A stretch of DNA of 64,000 bases. Origin: Aldehydirespirator sp965116965. Its GTDB lineage: Bacteria > Actinomycetota > Acidimicrobiia > Acidimicrobiales > Aldehydirespiratoraceae. Where the stretch lies: the NCBI GenBank assembly GCA_965116965.1, contig OZ220743.1:930001-994000 (forward strand). Reading direction: 5' to 3'. The translations under genes were made by a program, and so were the position numbers. The notes beneath the pieces were generated by a model that saw only the letters and a list, made by a program, of their open reading frames with translations, was not told the origin of the DNA and did no database searches. Positions within the stretch are counted from its first letter, which is position 1. Every line of letters begins with the position of its first letter. Positions 1 through 7,016 of the stretch are shown piece by piece.

Positions 1-602
1 ACGGGCGCTCGGTCGGCGTCGTGGGCAACCAGCCGATGGTCCTGGCCGGCGTCCTCGACATCGAATCGGCTGAGAAGGCGGCCCGCTTCGTGCGCACCTG
101 CGACGCCTTCAACATCCCGCTGCTGACCTTCGTCGACGTCCCCGGCTTCCTGCCCGGCGTCGACCAGGAGCACGGCGGCATCATCCGCCACGGAGCCAAG
201 CTGCTGTACGCCTACTGCGAGGCCGCGGTGCCCCGCATCTCGGTCATTACCCGCAAGGCCTACGGGGGGGCCTACGTGGTCATGGACTCCAAGGGCGTCG
301 GCTCGGACCTCTCGTTCGCGTGGCCCTCCGCCGAGATCGCCGTCATGGGCCCCCAGGGCGCGGTCGAGATCATCTACCGTCGCGAGCTGGCCGACGCAGC
401 CGATCCGGGGGCCCGCCGCAACGAGTTGGTGGACGACTACACCCAGAGGCTGGCCAACCCCTATGTCGCAGCCGAGCGCGGCTTCGTGGACGAGGTGATC
501 GAGCCCTCGCAGACGCGCCGCAAGATCGTGGCCGGTCTGCGGGTGCTGGAGTCCAAGCGCGAGGAGATCCCAGAGCGCAAGCACGGGAACGTCCCGCTGT
601 GA
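1..602 (+). CDS. Acyl-CoA (acetyl/propionyl-CoA) carboxylase carboxyltransferase beta subunit, 3' part
   Basis: This is the C-terminal ~200 residues of a biotin-dependent carboxyltransferase. The family transfers CO2 from carboxybiotin to acetyl- or propionyl-CoA in fatty-acid or propionate metabolism, and full-length members are about 510-530 aa. The 5' part lies outside the window; the reading frame is open from base 3. Visible family features are the VDVPGFLPG oxyanion segment, the glycine-rich KAYGGAYVVM stretch and MGPQGAVEII. The next gene overlaps its stop by 4 bp and is the matching epsilon subunit. Whether the substrate is acetyl- or propionyl-CoA cannot be told from this part. Confidence 0.92.
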   Translation, partial: GRSVGVVGNQPMVLAGVLDIESAEKAARFVRTCDAFNIPLLTFVDVPGFLPGVDQEHGGIIRHGAKLLYAYCEAAVPRISVITRKAYGGAYVVMDSKGVGSDLSFAWPSAEIAVMGPQGAVEIIYRRELADAADPGARRNELVDDYTQRLANPYVAAERGFVDEVIEPSQTRRKIVAGLRVLESKREEIPERKHGNVPL

Positions 603-805
603 CTGCCGCGGACGGGTTCCAGATCCTGTCGGTCGCTCCGGAGCCGACCGAGGCGGAGCGGGCCGCCATCGTCGCTGCGGTGCAGGCGTTCAAGGCCGAG
701 GTCTGGCCGCAGTTGAACGGGGCGACCACGCCGGATCCCTCTCCCCGCTGGCGCTACGCGGGCCGGCCCTGGCGTGGTCGCCAGTGCTACGGCGGTTGGA
801 GATGA
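599..805 (+). CDS. Acyl-CoA carboxylase epsilon subunit
   Basis: A 68-aa protein starting with GTG that overlaps the stop of the carboxylase beta gene as GTGA, so it is probably translationally coupled. Actinobacterial acyl-CoA carboxylases use a small, poorly conserved epsilon subunit encoded next to beta, which stabilises the alpha-beta complex. The shape fits that family: a short strand (ILSVAPEP), an alanine-rich helix beginning TEAERAAIVAAV, and a Trp/Arg-rich C-terminus with RWRYAGRPW. The call rests mainly on position, size and the tail motif, since sequence identity within the family is low. Confidence 0.8.
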   Translation: MTAADGFQILSVAPEPTEAERAAIVAAVQAFKAEVWPQLNGATTPDPSPRWRYAGRPWRGRQCYGGWR

Positions 806-858
806 AGCATATTGTAATGTAGTGATCTCCTAAGGGAAGCAGTAATAGGAGGTCGACA
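798..858 (+). promoter_or_regulatory. AT-rich palindromic leader and strong ribosome-binding site
   Basis: A locally AT-rich stretch between two GC-rich genes. GGAGAT at 798-803 is repeated inverted as ATCTCC at 825-830, overlapping the end of the epsilon-subunit gene. A perfect AGGAGG lies at 847-852, seven bases before the ATG at 859. The AT-rich loop could hold a promoter -10, but no convincing -35 is visible. The hairpin could equally end transcription of the carboxylase genes, although there is no T-run. Confidence 0.4.
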
Positions 859-1215
859 ATGGGAACTTTCAGCCAGACGTTACGACTGGAGAGCCTCGAC
901 GGCGAGCGGTCGGTGGAGATGGAGGCGCTGGTGGACACCGGGGCCGGCTACACCCTGGTGCCGGCCAACCTGCCGGCGGAGCTCGGAGTAGAGCCGATCG
1001 ACACCGTCAGGCTGGCACTGGCTGACGGTCGCCCGGTCGCCTACCCCATCGGTCGAGCGGTGGCAACTATCGACGGGCGCACCGAGAACACCCTGGTGGC
1101 CTTCGGCGAGAACGACGCCCGCCCGCTACTGGGGGCCTACACGCTGGAGGGTCTCAGGCTTGCGGTGGATCCGTCGGGAGGTCGGTCGGTTCCCGGCACT
1201 GACTACACCTTGTAG
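859..1215 (+). CDS. Retroviral-type (clan AA) aspartic protease-like protein
   Basis: A 118-aa protein with a perfect Shine-Dalgarno (847-852). Near residue 27 it has the clan AA active-site signature DTGAGYTLVP, followed by an LGV...DTVRLALADG segment and a second glycine turn, LLGAYTLEGLRL. Small stand-alone bacterial members of this fold are thought to work as homodimers, each chain giving one catalytic Asp. The physiological substrate is unknown. The gene is monocistronic and preceded by an AT-rich segment unlike its neighbours, which would fit acquisition or a separately regulated unit. Confidence 0.75.
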   Translation: MGTFSQTLRLESLDGERSVEMEALVDTGAGYTLVPANLPAELGVEPIDTVRLALADGRPVAYPIGRAVATIDGRTENTLVAFGENDARPLLGAYTLEGLRLAVDPSGGRSVPGTDYTL

Positions 1216-1242
1216 CGCCAGGGCCGCGGTGGCCGGCCCGAA

Positions 1243-1983
1243 CTAGCGGCCTGATCGGAACATGTCCGGGAGCGGGGACTTCAATAGGTCGGGCAGGCGG
1301 TGCAGGTATTGATGGCGCGGGACGGCTTGCACGCCGAGGGAGCGCAGGTGCGGCGTCGCCCACTGGACGTCGATCAGCCTCGGATGACCGTCGAGAAGGC
1401 CGTCGGCCAGGGCCACCAGCGCCACCTTCGAGGCGTCCCGGGCCCGGTAGAACATCGACTCGCCCGCGAACAGACCGCCGAGGGCCACGCCGTAGAGACC
1501 GCCGACCAGCTCGCCGTCGTGCCAGGTCTCGACGCTGTGGGCGAAGCCGGCGTGGTGCAACCGCACGTACGCGGCCTGCATCTGGGCATCGATCCAGCCG
1601 TGGGGCCGGGCCGGGTCGGCGCAGCCGTCGACGACTTCGGCAAAGGCGGTGTCCACCCGGATCTCGAAGCGGCGGCAGGCCTGGCGCAGCGAGCGGTGCA
1701 CGATCAGCCGGTCGAGTTCCAGGACGCCGCGTTCAGGAGGGGACCACCAGCCGATACGCCCTCCCGGCTTCATCGGCATGGGAAACAAGCCGCGGCTGTA
1801 GGCGGCGAGCAGGGTGGCCGGCTCCAGGTCGGCGCCCACCGCGACCAGGCCCGACTCGTCGCCGGACGACGGATGCGGGAACGCCCACCGGCAGGCGGGC
1901 GCGGCATCGGGCAGTGGCGGGAGTACCCCGCCCCTCACGCGCTGGAACCCACCGCGAGCCTGGGCCCTGGCATCGGCGGGCAC
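1243..1983 (-). CDS. aat: Leucyl/phenylalanyl-tRNA--protein transferase
   Basis: Aat transfers Leu or Phe from aminoacyl-tRNA to proteins with N-terminal Lys or Arg, marking them for ClpS/ClpAP-type degradation. The core motifs are present in order: FPHPSSGDESGLVAVG, LLAAYSRGLFPMP, WWSPPERGVLEL, HSVETWHDGELVGGLYGVALG, GESMFYR.DASKVALVAL and a C-terminal LIDVQWATPHLRSLG. The frame is open far upstream, so the start is uncertain. GTG at 1983 is chosen, giving 246 aa; a TTG at 1989 and a GTG at 1938 are alternatives. E. coli Aat is 234 aa. The gene is convergent with the aspartic protease gene. Confidence 0.9.
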   Translation of the reverse strand: MPADARAQARGGFQRVRGGVLPPLPDAAPACRWAFPHPSSGDESGLVAVGADLEPATLLAAYSRGLFPMPMKPGGRIGWWSPPERGVLELDRLIVHRSLRQACRRFEIRVDTAFAEVVDGCADPARPHGWIDAQMQAAYVRLHHAGFAHSVETWHDGELVGGLYGVALGGLFAGESMFYRARDASKVALVALADGLLDGHPRLIDVQWATPHLRSLGVQAVPRHQYLHRLPDLLKSPLPDMFRSGR

Positions 1984-2038
1984 AGTCAAGGCGTCCCGTG
2001 GGTGGCGGTTGCTGGATCGCGACGAGACATGGTGTCTT

Positions 2039-2097
2039 CCGCTCTTGTTCGCTTCGTTCACGGGCCGCTCGGGCCACGGCCTCGCAAGCTCGGTCTC
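2039..2097 (+). repeat. Dispersed ~46-bp repeat 'R46', copy 1
   Basis: Begins CCGCTCTTGTTCGCTTCG and runs through ACGGGCCGCTCGGGCCACGG to CTCGCAAGCTCGG. At least seven other copies of this core are in the window: 5284, 12289, 17539, 27169, 31415 (inverted), 53466 and 54085 (inverted). This copy lies between the divergent aat and 2122 genes. Copies 1 and 2 also share the CTCGCAAGCTCGG extension. Confidence 0.85.
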
Positions 2098-2121
2098 CGG
2101 CCAAGAGAGTAGGTTGGAACG

Positions 2122-2634
2122 ATGGCGACCGGTGTCCGGGCGGTTGAGTACGACCTGCCTCCAGTGCCTACGACCCTGCGGGAGGCGGTGGGCGAGGCGC
2201 GCCGGGAGTTGACCGCCGCGGCGAGCGGCCGAGTGTTCGAGGTGCCCGAGGCCGGCGTCGAGTCGGCCCTTGAGTCGGAGTGGGAGAGCGGCGCGCGCTA
2301 CGACACCATCCTGTCGTTCCTGTGCACTCCCGGCGTGGTCGACGCCCAGGGCTTCGTGGCCGCCTTGGAGCGAATCCTGGCCGAGGAGGGTTGGATCTTC
2401 ATGGTGGAGCCGGTCGCAACCCGCTCCGGAGCGGTCCGCAGCCGGTCGGCGGCGCGACCGGGGAGCGGCTCGCCGCGCCGGAGCGCCGGGACCGACGTGG
2501 TGTCGGCCGTGCGGTCCCGAGGTCTGTTTGTCACCGACCTCTACCGCCGCGAGGCGCCGTCGGCGCCGGCTGGCTGGCGGCGCTACGTGGTGCTGAAGGT
2601 CCGGCGCGAGTCGCCCCGGACGGCGGATCCGTGA
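2122..2634 (+). CDS. Probable SAM-methyltransferase-like protein, core incomplete
   Basis: A 170-aa protein. The middle reads like the second half of a Rossmann-fold class I methyltransferase: a strand ARYDTILSFLCTPGV (in place of the usual 'DxVxxxxxLHH' region), then a helix FVAALERILAEEG and the strand WIFMVEP, as in the 'L.pGG.l...EP' motif. The glycine-rich SAM-binding motif I is not evident, so catalytic activity is doubtful. It overlaps the next gene by GTGA, so the two are probably coupled. I do not recognise a specific family. Confidence 0.5.
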   Translation: MATGVRAVEYDLPPVPTTLREAVGEARRELTAAASGRVFEVPEAGVESALESEWESGARYDTILSFLCTPGVVDAQGFVAALERILAEEGWIFMVEPVATRSGAVRSRSAARPGSGSPRRSAGTDVVSAVRSRGLFVTDLYRREAPSAPAGWRRYVVLKVRRESPRTADP

Positions 2635-3320
2635 GCCGTATCGTTCTTGCCGGGGGCCGCGAGTTGGATGCGGGCACGCCCGCGGGCCGTGCTCTGACGG
2701 ATTGCAGCTCGGTAGCGGTTGTGACCGTGGCGGCCGCTTTCCGGCGTCCCGACGCGTTGATATCCCGGATCGGCGCCTGGGCCAGCGAACTGACCCTCGA
2801 CCACTCGGTTGTGAGCGCGCTGCGGCGGTCCGACGCATTGGACCCCGATGTCTCCGGGCCGATCGCAGAGTGCGACGGCGTGCTCGTGCTGGACGGATCT
2901 CCCGCCCATTTCGTGAGCGCGGTCAAGGCGACGCCGCTGCTTGAGGCCATAGTCGCCGCTCAGAGGCGCGGTGCCGACATCGTCTGGTCGGGCGCAGCCG
3001 CAGCTGCGGTGTGCGCCTCGATGGTGGACGACCGTGGCGGCGCGCTGACGGTCGGCCTGGGGCTTCACGACGGCATCGTTGTGGCCGCGGGCTGGGAAAG
3101 GTGGCCCCGTGACCGGCGCCGGCGTCTGCGGCGCATGGTCCCCGAGCCGGTGCTGTTCATGGCCCTGGAGTCGGGCGCGGCGGTGTGTTCCACGGCCGAG
3201 CCCCGGGTGCTGGCGTCATCGTCCAGTCCGGACGACTGGACCGTGCTGGGTGGCGCCGTCGAAGCCCGCCGGGACGGCACCACCGTCACTCTTGAGCATT
3301 GGCAGCGCCCAACGCCCTGA
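2631..3320 (+). CDS. Peptidase S51 / cyanophycinase-like protein lacking the catalytic serine
   Basis: A 229-aa protein with a GTG start overlapping the upstream stop. It has the layout of the S51 (cyanophycinase, dipeptidase E) fold: an N-terminal LAGGRE strand-turn, an 'AECDGVLVLDGSPAHFVSAV..TPLLEAI' segment matching the family's 'ad.i.ftGG....l...l..tpl' region, then a turn after a strand. In active enzymes that turn is GxSAGA. Here it reads WSGAAAAAV, so the nucleophilic Ser is replaced by Ala. It may be a non-catalytic homologue. This assignment rests on pattern recognition only. Confidence 0.55.
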   Translation: MSRIVLAGGRELDAGTPAGRALTDCSSVAVVTVAAAFRRPDALISRIGAWASELTLDHSVVSALRRSDALDPDVSGPIAECDGVLVLDGSPAHFVSAVKATPLLEAIVAAQRRGADIVWSGAAAAAVCASMVDDRGGALTVGLGLHDGIVVAAGWERWPRDRRRRLRRMVPEPVLFMALESGAAVCSTAEPRVLASSSSPDDWTVLGGAVEARRDGTTVTLEHWQRPTP

Positions 3321-3333
3321 ACGGCACCCGGCG

Positions 3334-3446
3334 CCGGTGATCTCGGGTTGGTTCTGTGGATATACCACCCAAAACAAACCCGAGATTTTGCTACCGGTGA
3401 TCTCGGGTTGGTTCTGTGGATATACCATTCATAACCAACCCGAGAT
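3334..3446. repeat. Two tandem 47-bp palindromic elements (GTGG-TAT-CCAC hairpin family)
   Basis: Two near-identical units, 3340-3386 and 3400-3446, lie between convergent genes. Each is a 14-bp arm, a 19-base loop and a 14-bp arm. The arm begins ATCTCGGGTTGG; the second unit pairs perfectly and the first has one mismatch. Inside the loop is a second small palindrome, GTGGATATACCA(C). The same 14+19+14 architecture with different arm sequence recurs at 24495-24541, and a looser one at 31134-31185. A bidirectional terminator role for the flanking convergent genes is possible. Confidence 0.75.
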
Positions 3447-3482
3447 TCTTGATACGCCGGCGAATCCGGGGCTGGGACTTGC

Positions 3483-4391
3483 TCAGGCCTCCTCGATGGT
3501 GACCGAGTGCACGGTCACGTCGCGCGACGGCGCCCCGCCGAGCGCTCCGCCCGGTTCGTGAAGGCCGATGATCGACTGGGCAACGGCCAGCCCGGCATCG
3601 TCAGTCTGGCCGAACACGACGTAGGTGCCCTGGGAATCCAGCCTCGACGTGTTCGGGCCGGTGGTCAGGAAGAACTGGGCGCTGGCCGAGTCCGGCCCGG
3701 CCGATCGGGCCATCACGAGCTGGCCGGGCCGGTAGCGGTACGGTCCGGTGAGATTGCCGGTGTCCGGGTCGACTTCGAAGGCGGGCTCGTCCGGGATCGT
3801 GTAGCCGGGGCCGGGATCGCGGTTGTCGTCCGTGTGGGGCGAGCCGCCCTGGATGATGTCGATCGACGGGTCGGTGCGGAACAGCAGGGTTCCGTCGTAG
3901 TAGCCCCAGCGGGCCAGCGTCACGAAGTTGTTGACGGTGATCGGAGTCTCCGACGCGGTCAGATCGAATCGCATCTCACCCTCGCTGGTGTCGAACGTGG
4001 CGACGTATCGGGCCTCGGGGTCGATGCACATGGGCTGGGGGCGGTCGAAGTCGATCACCCGGGGGCCGGATCCGTCGGCCGCCGGACACCCGGTCGCTTG
4101 CCCGGCCGGTTCGGGGGGCTCCCCGGTTGTCTCGGGGTCAGGTGCGACTTCGGTGCCGGGGAGGTCGACGGCGTCGTCGGCGCCGGAGGGCTCCGAGCCG
4201 GTGGCCACGGGGTCGGAATCGTTGCGTTGCTGCAAGAATCCCAGCACCGCCAGCGCGGCGGCCACCACCACCGCGGCAGTGCCGATGATCTTGATGCGCC
4301 GGCGGGTGGTGTACTGCCTGGCGGCGGCCTCGTCGGCGGCCACACGCAGGCGCCGGTTCTCGCGTTGGCGCTCTCGCTTGGCTGTACTCAT
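3483..4391 (-). CDS. Membrane-anchored cyclophilin-type peptidyl-prolyl cis-trans isomerase
   Basis: A 302-aa protein catalysing cis-trans isomerisation of Xaa-Pro bonds. It has a charged N-terminus (KRERQRENRRLR), one transmembrane segment at about 34-52 (IIGTAAVVVAAALAVLGFL), an acidic/Pro linker to about 110, then a cyclophilin domain. Visible motifs are ITVNNFVTLARWGYYDG, FRTDPSIDIIQGG, PGYTIPDE and GQLVMARS...SASAQFFLTTG. The domain faces the cell exterior by this topology. A 56-aa membrane-protein gene lies 14 bp upstream on the same strand and probably shares its transcript. Confidence 0.88.
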   Translation of the reverse strand: MSTAKRERQRENRRLRVAADEAAARQYTTRRRIKIIGTAAVVVAAALAVLGFLQQRNDSDPVATGSEPSGADDAVDLPGTEVAPDPETTGEPPEPAGQATGCPAADGSGPRVIDFDRPQPMCIDPEARYVATFDTSEGEMRFDLTASETPITVNNFVTLARWGYYDGTLLFRTDPSIDIIQGGSPHTDDNRDPGPGYTIPDEPAFEVDPDTGNLTGPYRYRPGQLVMARSAGPDSASAQFFLTTGPNTSRLDSQGTYVVFGQTDDAGLAVAQSIIGLHEPGGALGGAPSRDVTVHSVTIEEA

Positions 4392-4405
4392 CAGCTGTGG
4401 CGCGT

Positions 4406-4576
4406 CTAGGCCAGGAGGCCCACGGCCAGTGAAGCCACCATCATCGTCACCACGACTATGGCGACCACGGCGAACAGGCGACGCTGCCGGTCCCGGCGAG
4501 AGTTGGACCGCGGCCTGGCGGCAGGTTGCTTGGCTGCACGGATCTGGCGCTTGCGCAAATCGTTCTGGGACGGCAC
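4406..4576 (-). CDS. Small basic single-span membrane protein
   Basis: A 56-aa ORF starting with GTG. The first ~33 residues are strongly basic (KRQIRAAKQ, RPRSNSRRDRQRR), followed by a single hydrophobic segment (LFAVVAIVVVTMMVASLAVG) that ends at the C-terminus. It lies 14 bp upstream of the anchored cyclophilin gene and shares its domain logic of a basic N-terminus plus one helix. No family is recognised. The open frame, hydrophobic profile and tight spacing support it as a real gene. Confidence 0.6.
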   Translation of the reverse strand: MPSQNDLRKRQIRAAKQPAARPRSNSRRDRQRRLFAVVAIVVVTMMVASLAVGLLA

Positions 4577-4653
4577 CGCCCCAACCCTACATCGGAGTAC
4601 GGCCTGGAACTCTTGATGCGGCGCGCCGAGCGTCGGGCGCGTAGCGTTGCGCG

Positions 4654-5271
4654 ATGCCGTCCCGTTGCTGTCGCGCGCCTGGGAAGCTGTTGGGAGCTTT
4701 GCCGGCCGCTCGACCTCGTCGCCCGCATCGACGACCTCGAGGTCGCGCGCCTGGGAAGCTGTTGGGAGCCTGGCTGGCGGTCGTCGGCGCCGCCGCAGTC
4801 GCGTCAGCCTGCGCCGACACCGCCGATGGCCCGCTGGTAGTCGAGGAGACCGTTGACGAAGCGGTCGCGGCCACCACCACGACGGCGCCGCCGGGGCCTC
4901 CCCGCTCCGAGGGGACGGCTGAAATCGGCGACGTCCATTACGAGTTCACGGTCACCTGCCAGGACCGCGGCGCCGGTGAGGTGGTCGTGGTAGGGGTGGG
5001 CGACGATCCGGCCTCCGACGGCGGTCGGGCGCAGCTGTTCGTGCGAGCGTCGCTCGTCGAGCCGTACGTGGGCCTGACGCTCGCGGACGGGACGGAGATC
5101 GAGGTGTCACTGGACAGCCCCTTGGACTTCTATGTGCAGGACGACGTGATCCGCGCCTCGGCGATCCGCTTCGTGAAAGACCTGAACCCGGAGACCTTCG
5201 AGGCAACTGAGGTGGGCTTCGGAGAGTTCGAGATCCACTGCTACAGCTACGAGCGCGAGACGCCGTCCTGA
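4654..5271 (+). CDS. Putative secreted lipoprotein with a duplicated signal region
   Basis: A 205-aa ORF. A hydrophobic segment (LAVVGAAAVASAC, about residues 41-53) ends in a lipobox-like ASAC, followed by a Thr-rich linker (ATTTTAPPGPP) and a ~120-residue beta-rich domain with two cysteines (VTCQD, IHCYS). The N-terminus is odd: RAPGKLLGA appears twice because of a 27-bp direct repeat 72 bp apart, placing ~36 Arg/Pro-rich residues before the second copy. A later start could restore a normal lipoprotein signal. The domain family is not recognised. Confidence 0.6.
   Translation: MPSRCCRAPGKLLGALPAARPRRPHRRPRGRAPGKLLGAWLAVVGAAAVASACADTADGPLVVEETVDEAVAATTTTAPPGPPRSEGTAEIGDVHYEFTVTCQDRGAGEVVVVGVGDDPASDGGRAQLFVRASLVEPYVGLTLADGTEIEVSLDSPLDFYVQDDVIRASAIRFVKDLNPETFEATEVGFGEFEIHCYSYERETPS
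4671..4769. repeat. 27-bp direct repeat with 72-bp period inside a lipoprotein signal region
   Basis: TCGCGCGCCTGGGAAGCTGT plus GGGAGC occurs at 4671-4697 and 4743-4769. The segment between contains an imperfect palindrome, CTCGACCTCGTCG...CGACGACCTCGAG. The period is a multiple of three, so the frame of the gene is kept. Confidence 0.8.
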
Positions 5272-5283
5272 CCGCCGTATTTC

Positions 5284-5361
5284 CCGCTCTTGTTCGCTTC
5301 GCTTCACGGGCCGCTCGGGCCCCGGCCTCGCAAGCTCGGCCCCCGGGCCGGCTCGGCCTCA
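5284..5361 (+). repeat. R46 dispersed repeat, copy 2
   Basis: CCGCTCTTGTTCGCTTCGCT...CGGGCCGCTCGGGCC, then CTCGCAAGCTCGG and an end GGCTCGGCCTCA that abuts the stop codon of the minus-strand gene at 5359. Read on the minus strand the boundary is TGA-GGCCGAGCC. The same stop-codon boundary is seen at 12238 and 54032. Confidence 0.85.
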
Positions 5362-6204
5362 GGGGGTCTCGCAGCCGGTGTCCAGCATCACCATGGGCAG
5401 GCGCCCGGACTTGAGGGCCCGCACCGCGCCCTCGGAGACGTTGAACACGACCCGGTAGTCCTGGTCGCCCGGATCCCTGGGCACGAAGACCAGGTCGACG
5501 GTGCCGTCGACCCGCACCTCCCGCTCGATCCTGTCGCCGAACAGGTCGGTGACCATGGTCTCGGGAGACCCGACGCCCACGCCGGAGCGGGTCGTGATCG
5601 GTCCGCTGTTGACGTCGACGCGCTCGATGGTGCCCTGGTGGACCAGGAAGACGATGCCCTCGGGCGCGTCGAAGGGAACGACGTGATAGCAGGCGCCAAC
5701 AGGTCCCGCCGGGACCAGCACCGTGCCAGCAGCCTCCTGGGCTTGGGTGACGGTCATGCCGAAGTGGACCTCGTCAAGGCCCACGGTCGAGACGGTGGAC
5801 CGGTTGCTGAGCGTTGGCGGACCGTATTGGTCCGGGTTCTCGGGCGGCACGGTCGTGATCGTGGTGGTGGTGGCCTGGACCGTGGTCGTGGTGGTCGTGC
5901 TCGTGCTCGTGCTGGTGGAACCGGTGGGCGTGGTTACGGTGTCGGCGCTCTGACTGTCCTGGTCGTCGTCGACGGCGGGCTGCTCATCTGATCCGGCGTC
6001 CTCGCGCACCTCCCCGGCGTCGTCGTCGACGGTCGGGGCGCCCCCTTCGTCTCCAGTGTCGCGGCCGAGCCACCAGATCAAGCCACCAACGACGAGGATC
6101 ACCACCGCAACGGCCAAGAGAATCGGCACCCACCTGGGGCTTCGTCTCTCGGCGGCTCCGGGCCAGAATGGTCCCTGATCCTCGGGTTCCGGATTCCATT
6201 CCAC
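5359..6204 (-). CDS. Membrane-anchored extracytoplasmic protein with Thr-rich linker
   Basis: 281 aa. After ~25 residues with acidic and Pro-rich content there is one transmembrane helix (VPILLAVAVVILVVGGLIWWLG, about 26-47), then an Asp/Glu-rich stretch and a long Ser/Thr tract typical of a cell-wall-spanning linker. The ~150-residue C-terminal domain contains HFGMTVTQAQEAAG, a pattern reminiscent of small beta-lactamase-inhibitor-like or SmpA-like repeats, and two cysteines. I do not assign a function. It is convergent with the lipoprotein gene and only an R46 repeat separates them. Confidence 0.65.
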   Translation of the reverse strand: MEWNPEPEDQGPFWPGAAERRSPRWVPILLAVAVVILVVGGLIWWLGRDTGDEGGAPTVDDDAGEVREDAGSDEQPAVDDDQDSQSADTVTTPTGSTSTSTSTTTTTTVQATTTTITTVPPENPDQYGPPTLSNRSTVSTVGLDEVHFGMTVTQAQEAAGTVLVPAGPVGACYHVVPFDAPEGIVFLVHQGTIERVDVNSGPITTRSGVGVGSPETMVTDLFGDRIEREVRVDGTVDLVFVPRDPGDQDYRVVFNVSEGAVRALKSGRLPMVMLDTGCETP

Positions 6205-6253
6205 GCGAGTGGAGGGTACCGAGTCGCTGACTACACGGTGTGGATCCGACCGG

Positions 6254-6326
6254 TGGGCCGCCCGGGGCTCGAACCCGGCGCCTTGAGATTAAAAGTCTCC
6301 TGCTCTACCCGATGAGCTAGCGGCCC
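6254..6326 (-). tRNA. tRNA-Lys (anticodon TTT)
   Basis: The reverse complement folds as a standard cloverleaf. The acceptor stem is GGGCCGC/GCGGCCC with discriminator A, and the D-arm is GCTC...GAGC. The anticodon arm is GGAGA-CTTTTAA-TCTCA (the top pair G-A is mismatched), with anticodon TTT. The T-arm is CCGGG-TTCGAGC-CCCGG. CCA is not encoded. Confidence 0.95.
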
Positions 6327-6373
6327 GCATACATTCTGGCAGCGCCCCTGACCGTTTCGGGTCGCCCGCTCCC

Positions 6374-6745
6374 TCAGGTCGGGTCGCTGACGAAACGGTG
6401 GGCTTCGAGGTCGCTGAGGTTCGCCCACTCGAGTGTGCGGGCGTGGGTCGCCTCCAGGACCACTCGGGGCGCGGCTCCAGCCTCGAACGCCTCCGTCCAG
6501 CGAGGCGCGCACAGGCACCAGTGGTCGCCGGGCGCCAGTCCGTCGAAGCCGATGGCCGGCTGGGGAGTCGAGAGGTCGTTGCCCGCGGCCTTGGAGAATT
6601 CGAGAAACTCGGCGGTCATCACCGCGCACACGGTGTGGACCCCGTAGTCACCGGAGTCGGTATTGCAGCAGCCGTCCCGGAACCAGCCGGTGAGCGGGTC
6701 GAAGGAACACGGTTGCAGTTCACCGCCGAGAACGTTGCGGGCCAC
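6374..6745 (-). CDS. DUF2237 family protein
   Basis: A 123-aa protein covering the full length of the DUF2237 family. Characteristic segments are NVLGGELQPCSFDP, WFRDGCCNT, GVHTVCAVMTAEFLEFSK, GNDLSTPQP, GDHWCLCAPRWTEAF and VVLEATHARTLEW. Conserved Cys residues (PCSFDP, GCCNT, VCAV, WCLC) and His suggest metal or redox chemistry, but the function is unknown. The gene lies just upstream of the tRNA on the same strand. Confidence 0.88.
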   Translation of the reverse strand: MARNVLGGELQPCSFDPLTGWFRDGCCNTDSGDYGVHTVCAVMTAEFLEFSKAAGNDLSTPQPAIGFDGLAPGDHWCLCAPRWTEAFEAGAAPRVVLEATHARTLEWANLSDLEAHRFVSDPT

Positions 6746-6797
6746 GCTGCCCAGTCTCTCAGATCTCGGGCGCCCGCGCCGCGGTTACTCTCTTGGC

Positions 6798-7016
6798 ATG
6801 GGCGAGGTGAGCGGAGCTGTGCCGTCGGAGGATCATGTAGCAGACAAGGCGAACGGACATCCTCCTCCAGACCCGGAAGCGGCTCGCCAGGCGGACCAAC
6901 TCAAAGGCATCGAGCGGGACCTGGACACCGTGGATGCAGCCCTCTCCGCGCTGGACTCCGGGGACCTCGAAGGGGCGGAAGCGCTGGCAGCCGAACTCGA
7001 GGAGTCAGCTGGCTAG
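6798..7016 (+). CDS. Small acidic hypothetical protein
   Basis: A 72-aa ORF from ATG at 6798, with a Pro-rich first half and a helical, acidic second half (KGIERDLDTVDAALSALDSGDLEGAEALAAELEE). This helix resembles the C-terminal half of small actinobacterial TraR/DksA-like or conserved hypothetical proteins, but the zinc-finger cysteines are absent. It overlaps the 3' end of the convergent YgjP-like gene by 12 bp. Low GC-skewed third positions are not obvious, so it is called with moderate confidence. Confidence 0.55.
   Translation: MGEVSGAVPSEDHVADKANGHPPPDPEAARQADQLKGIERDLDTVDAALSALDSGDLEGAEALAAELEESAG

Noticed and set aside
1216..1242. Terminator between the aspartic protease gene and aat (GGGCC...GGCCC)
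   Set aside because: Short arms in a region of very high GC and no T-run; not distinguishable from background.
1984..2838. A 531-codon minus-strand frame extending aat upstream
   Set aside because: The extra 5' part overlaps two plausible plus-strand genes, crosses an R46 repeat and has no recognisable domain; Aat homology begins only near 1935.
3334..3446. CRISPR array
   Set aside because: Only two units with no true spacers and internal palindromes; no cas genes nearby.
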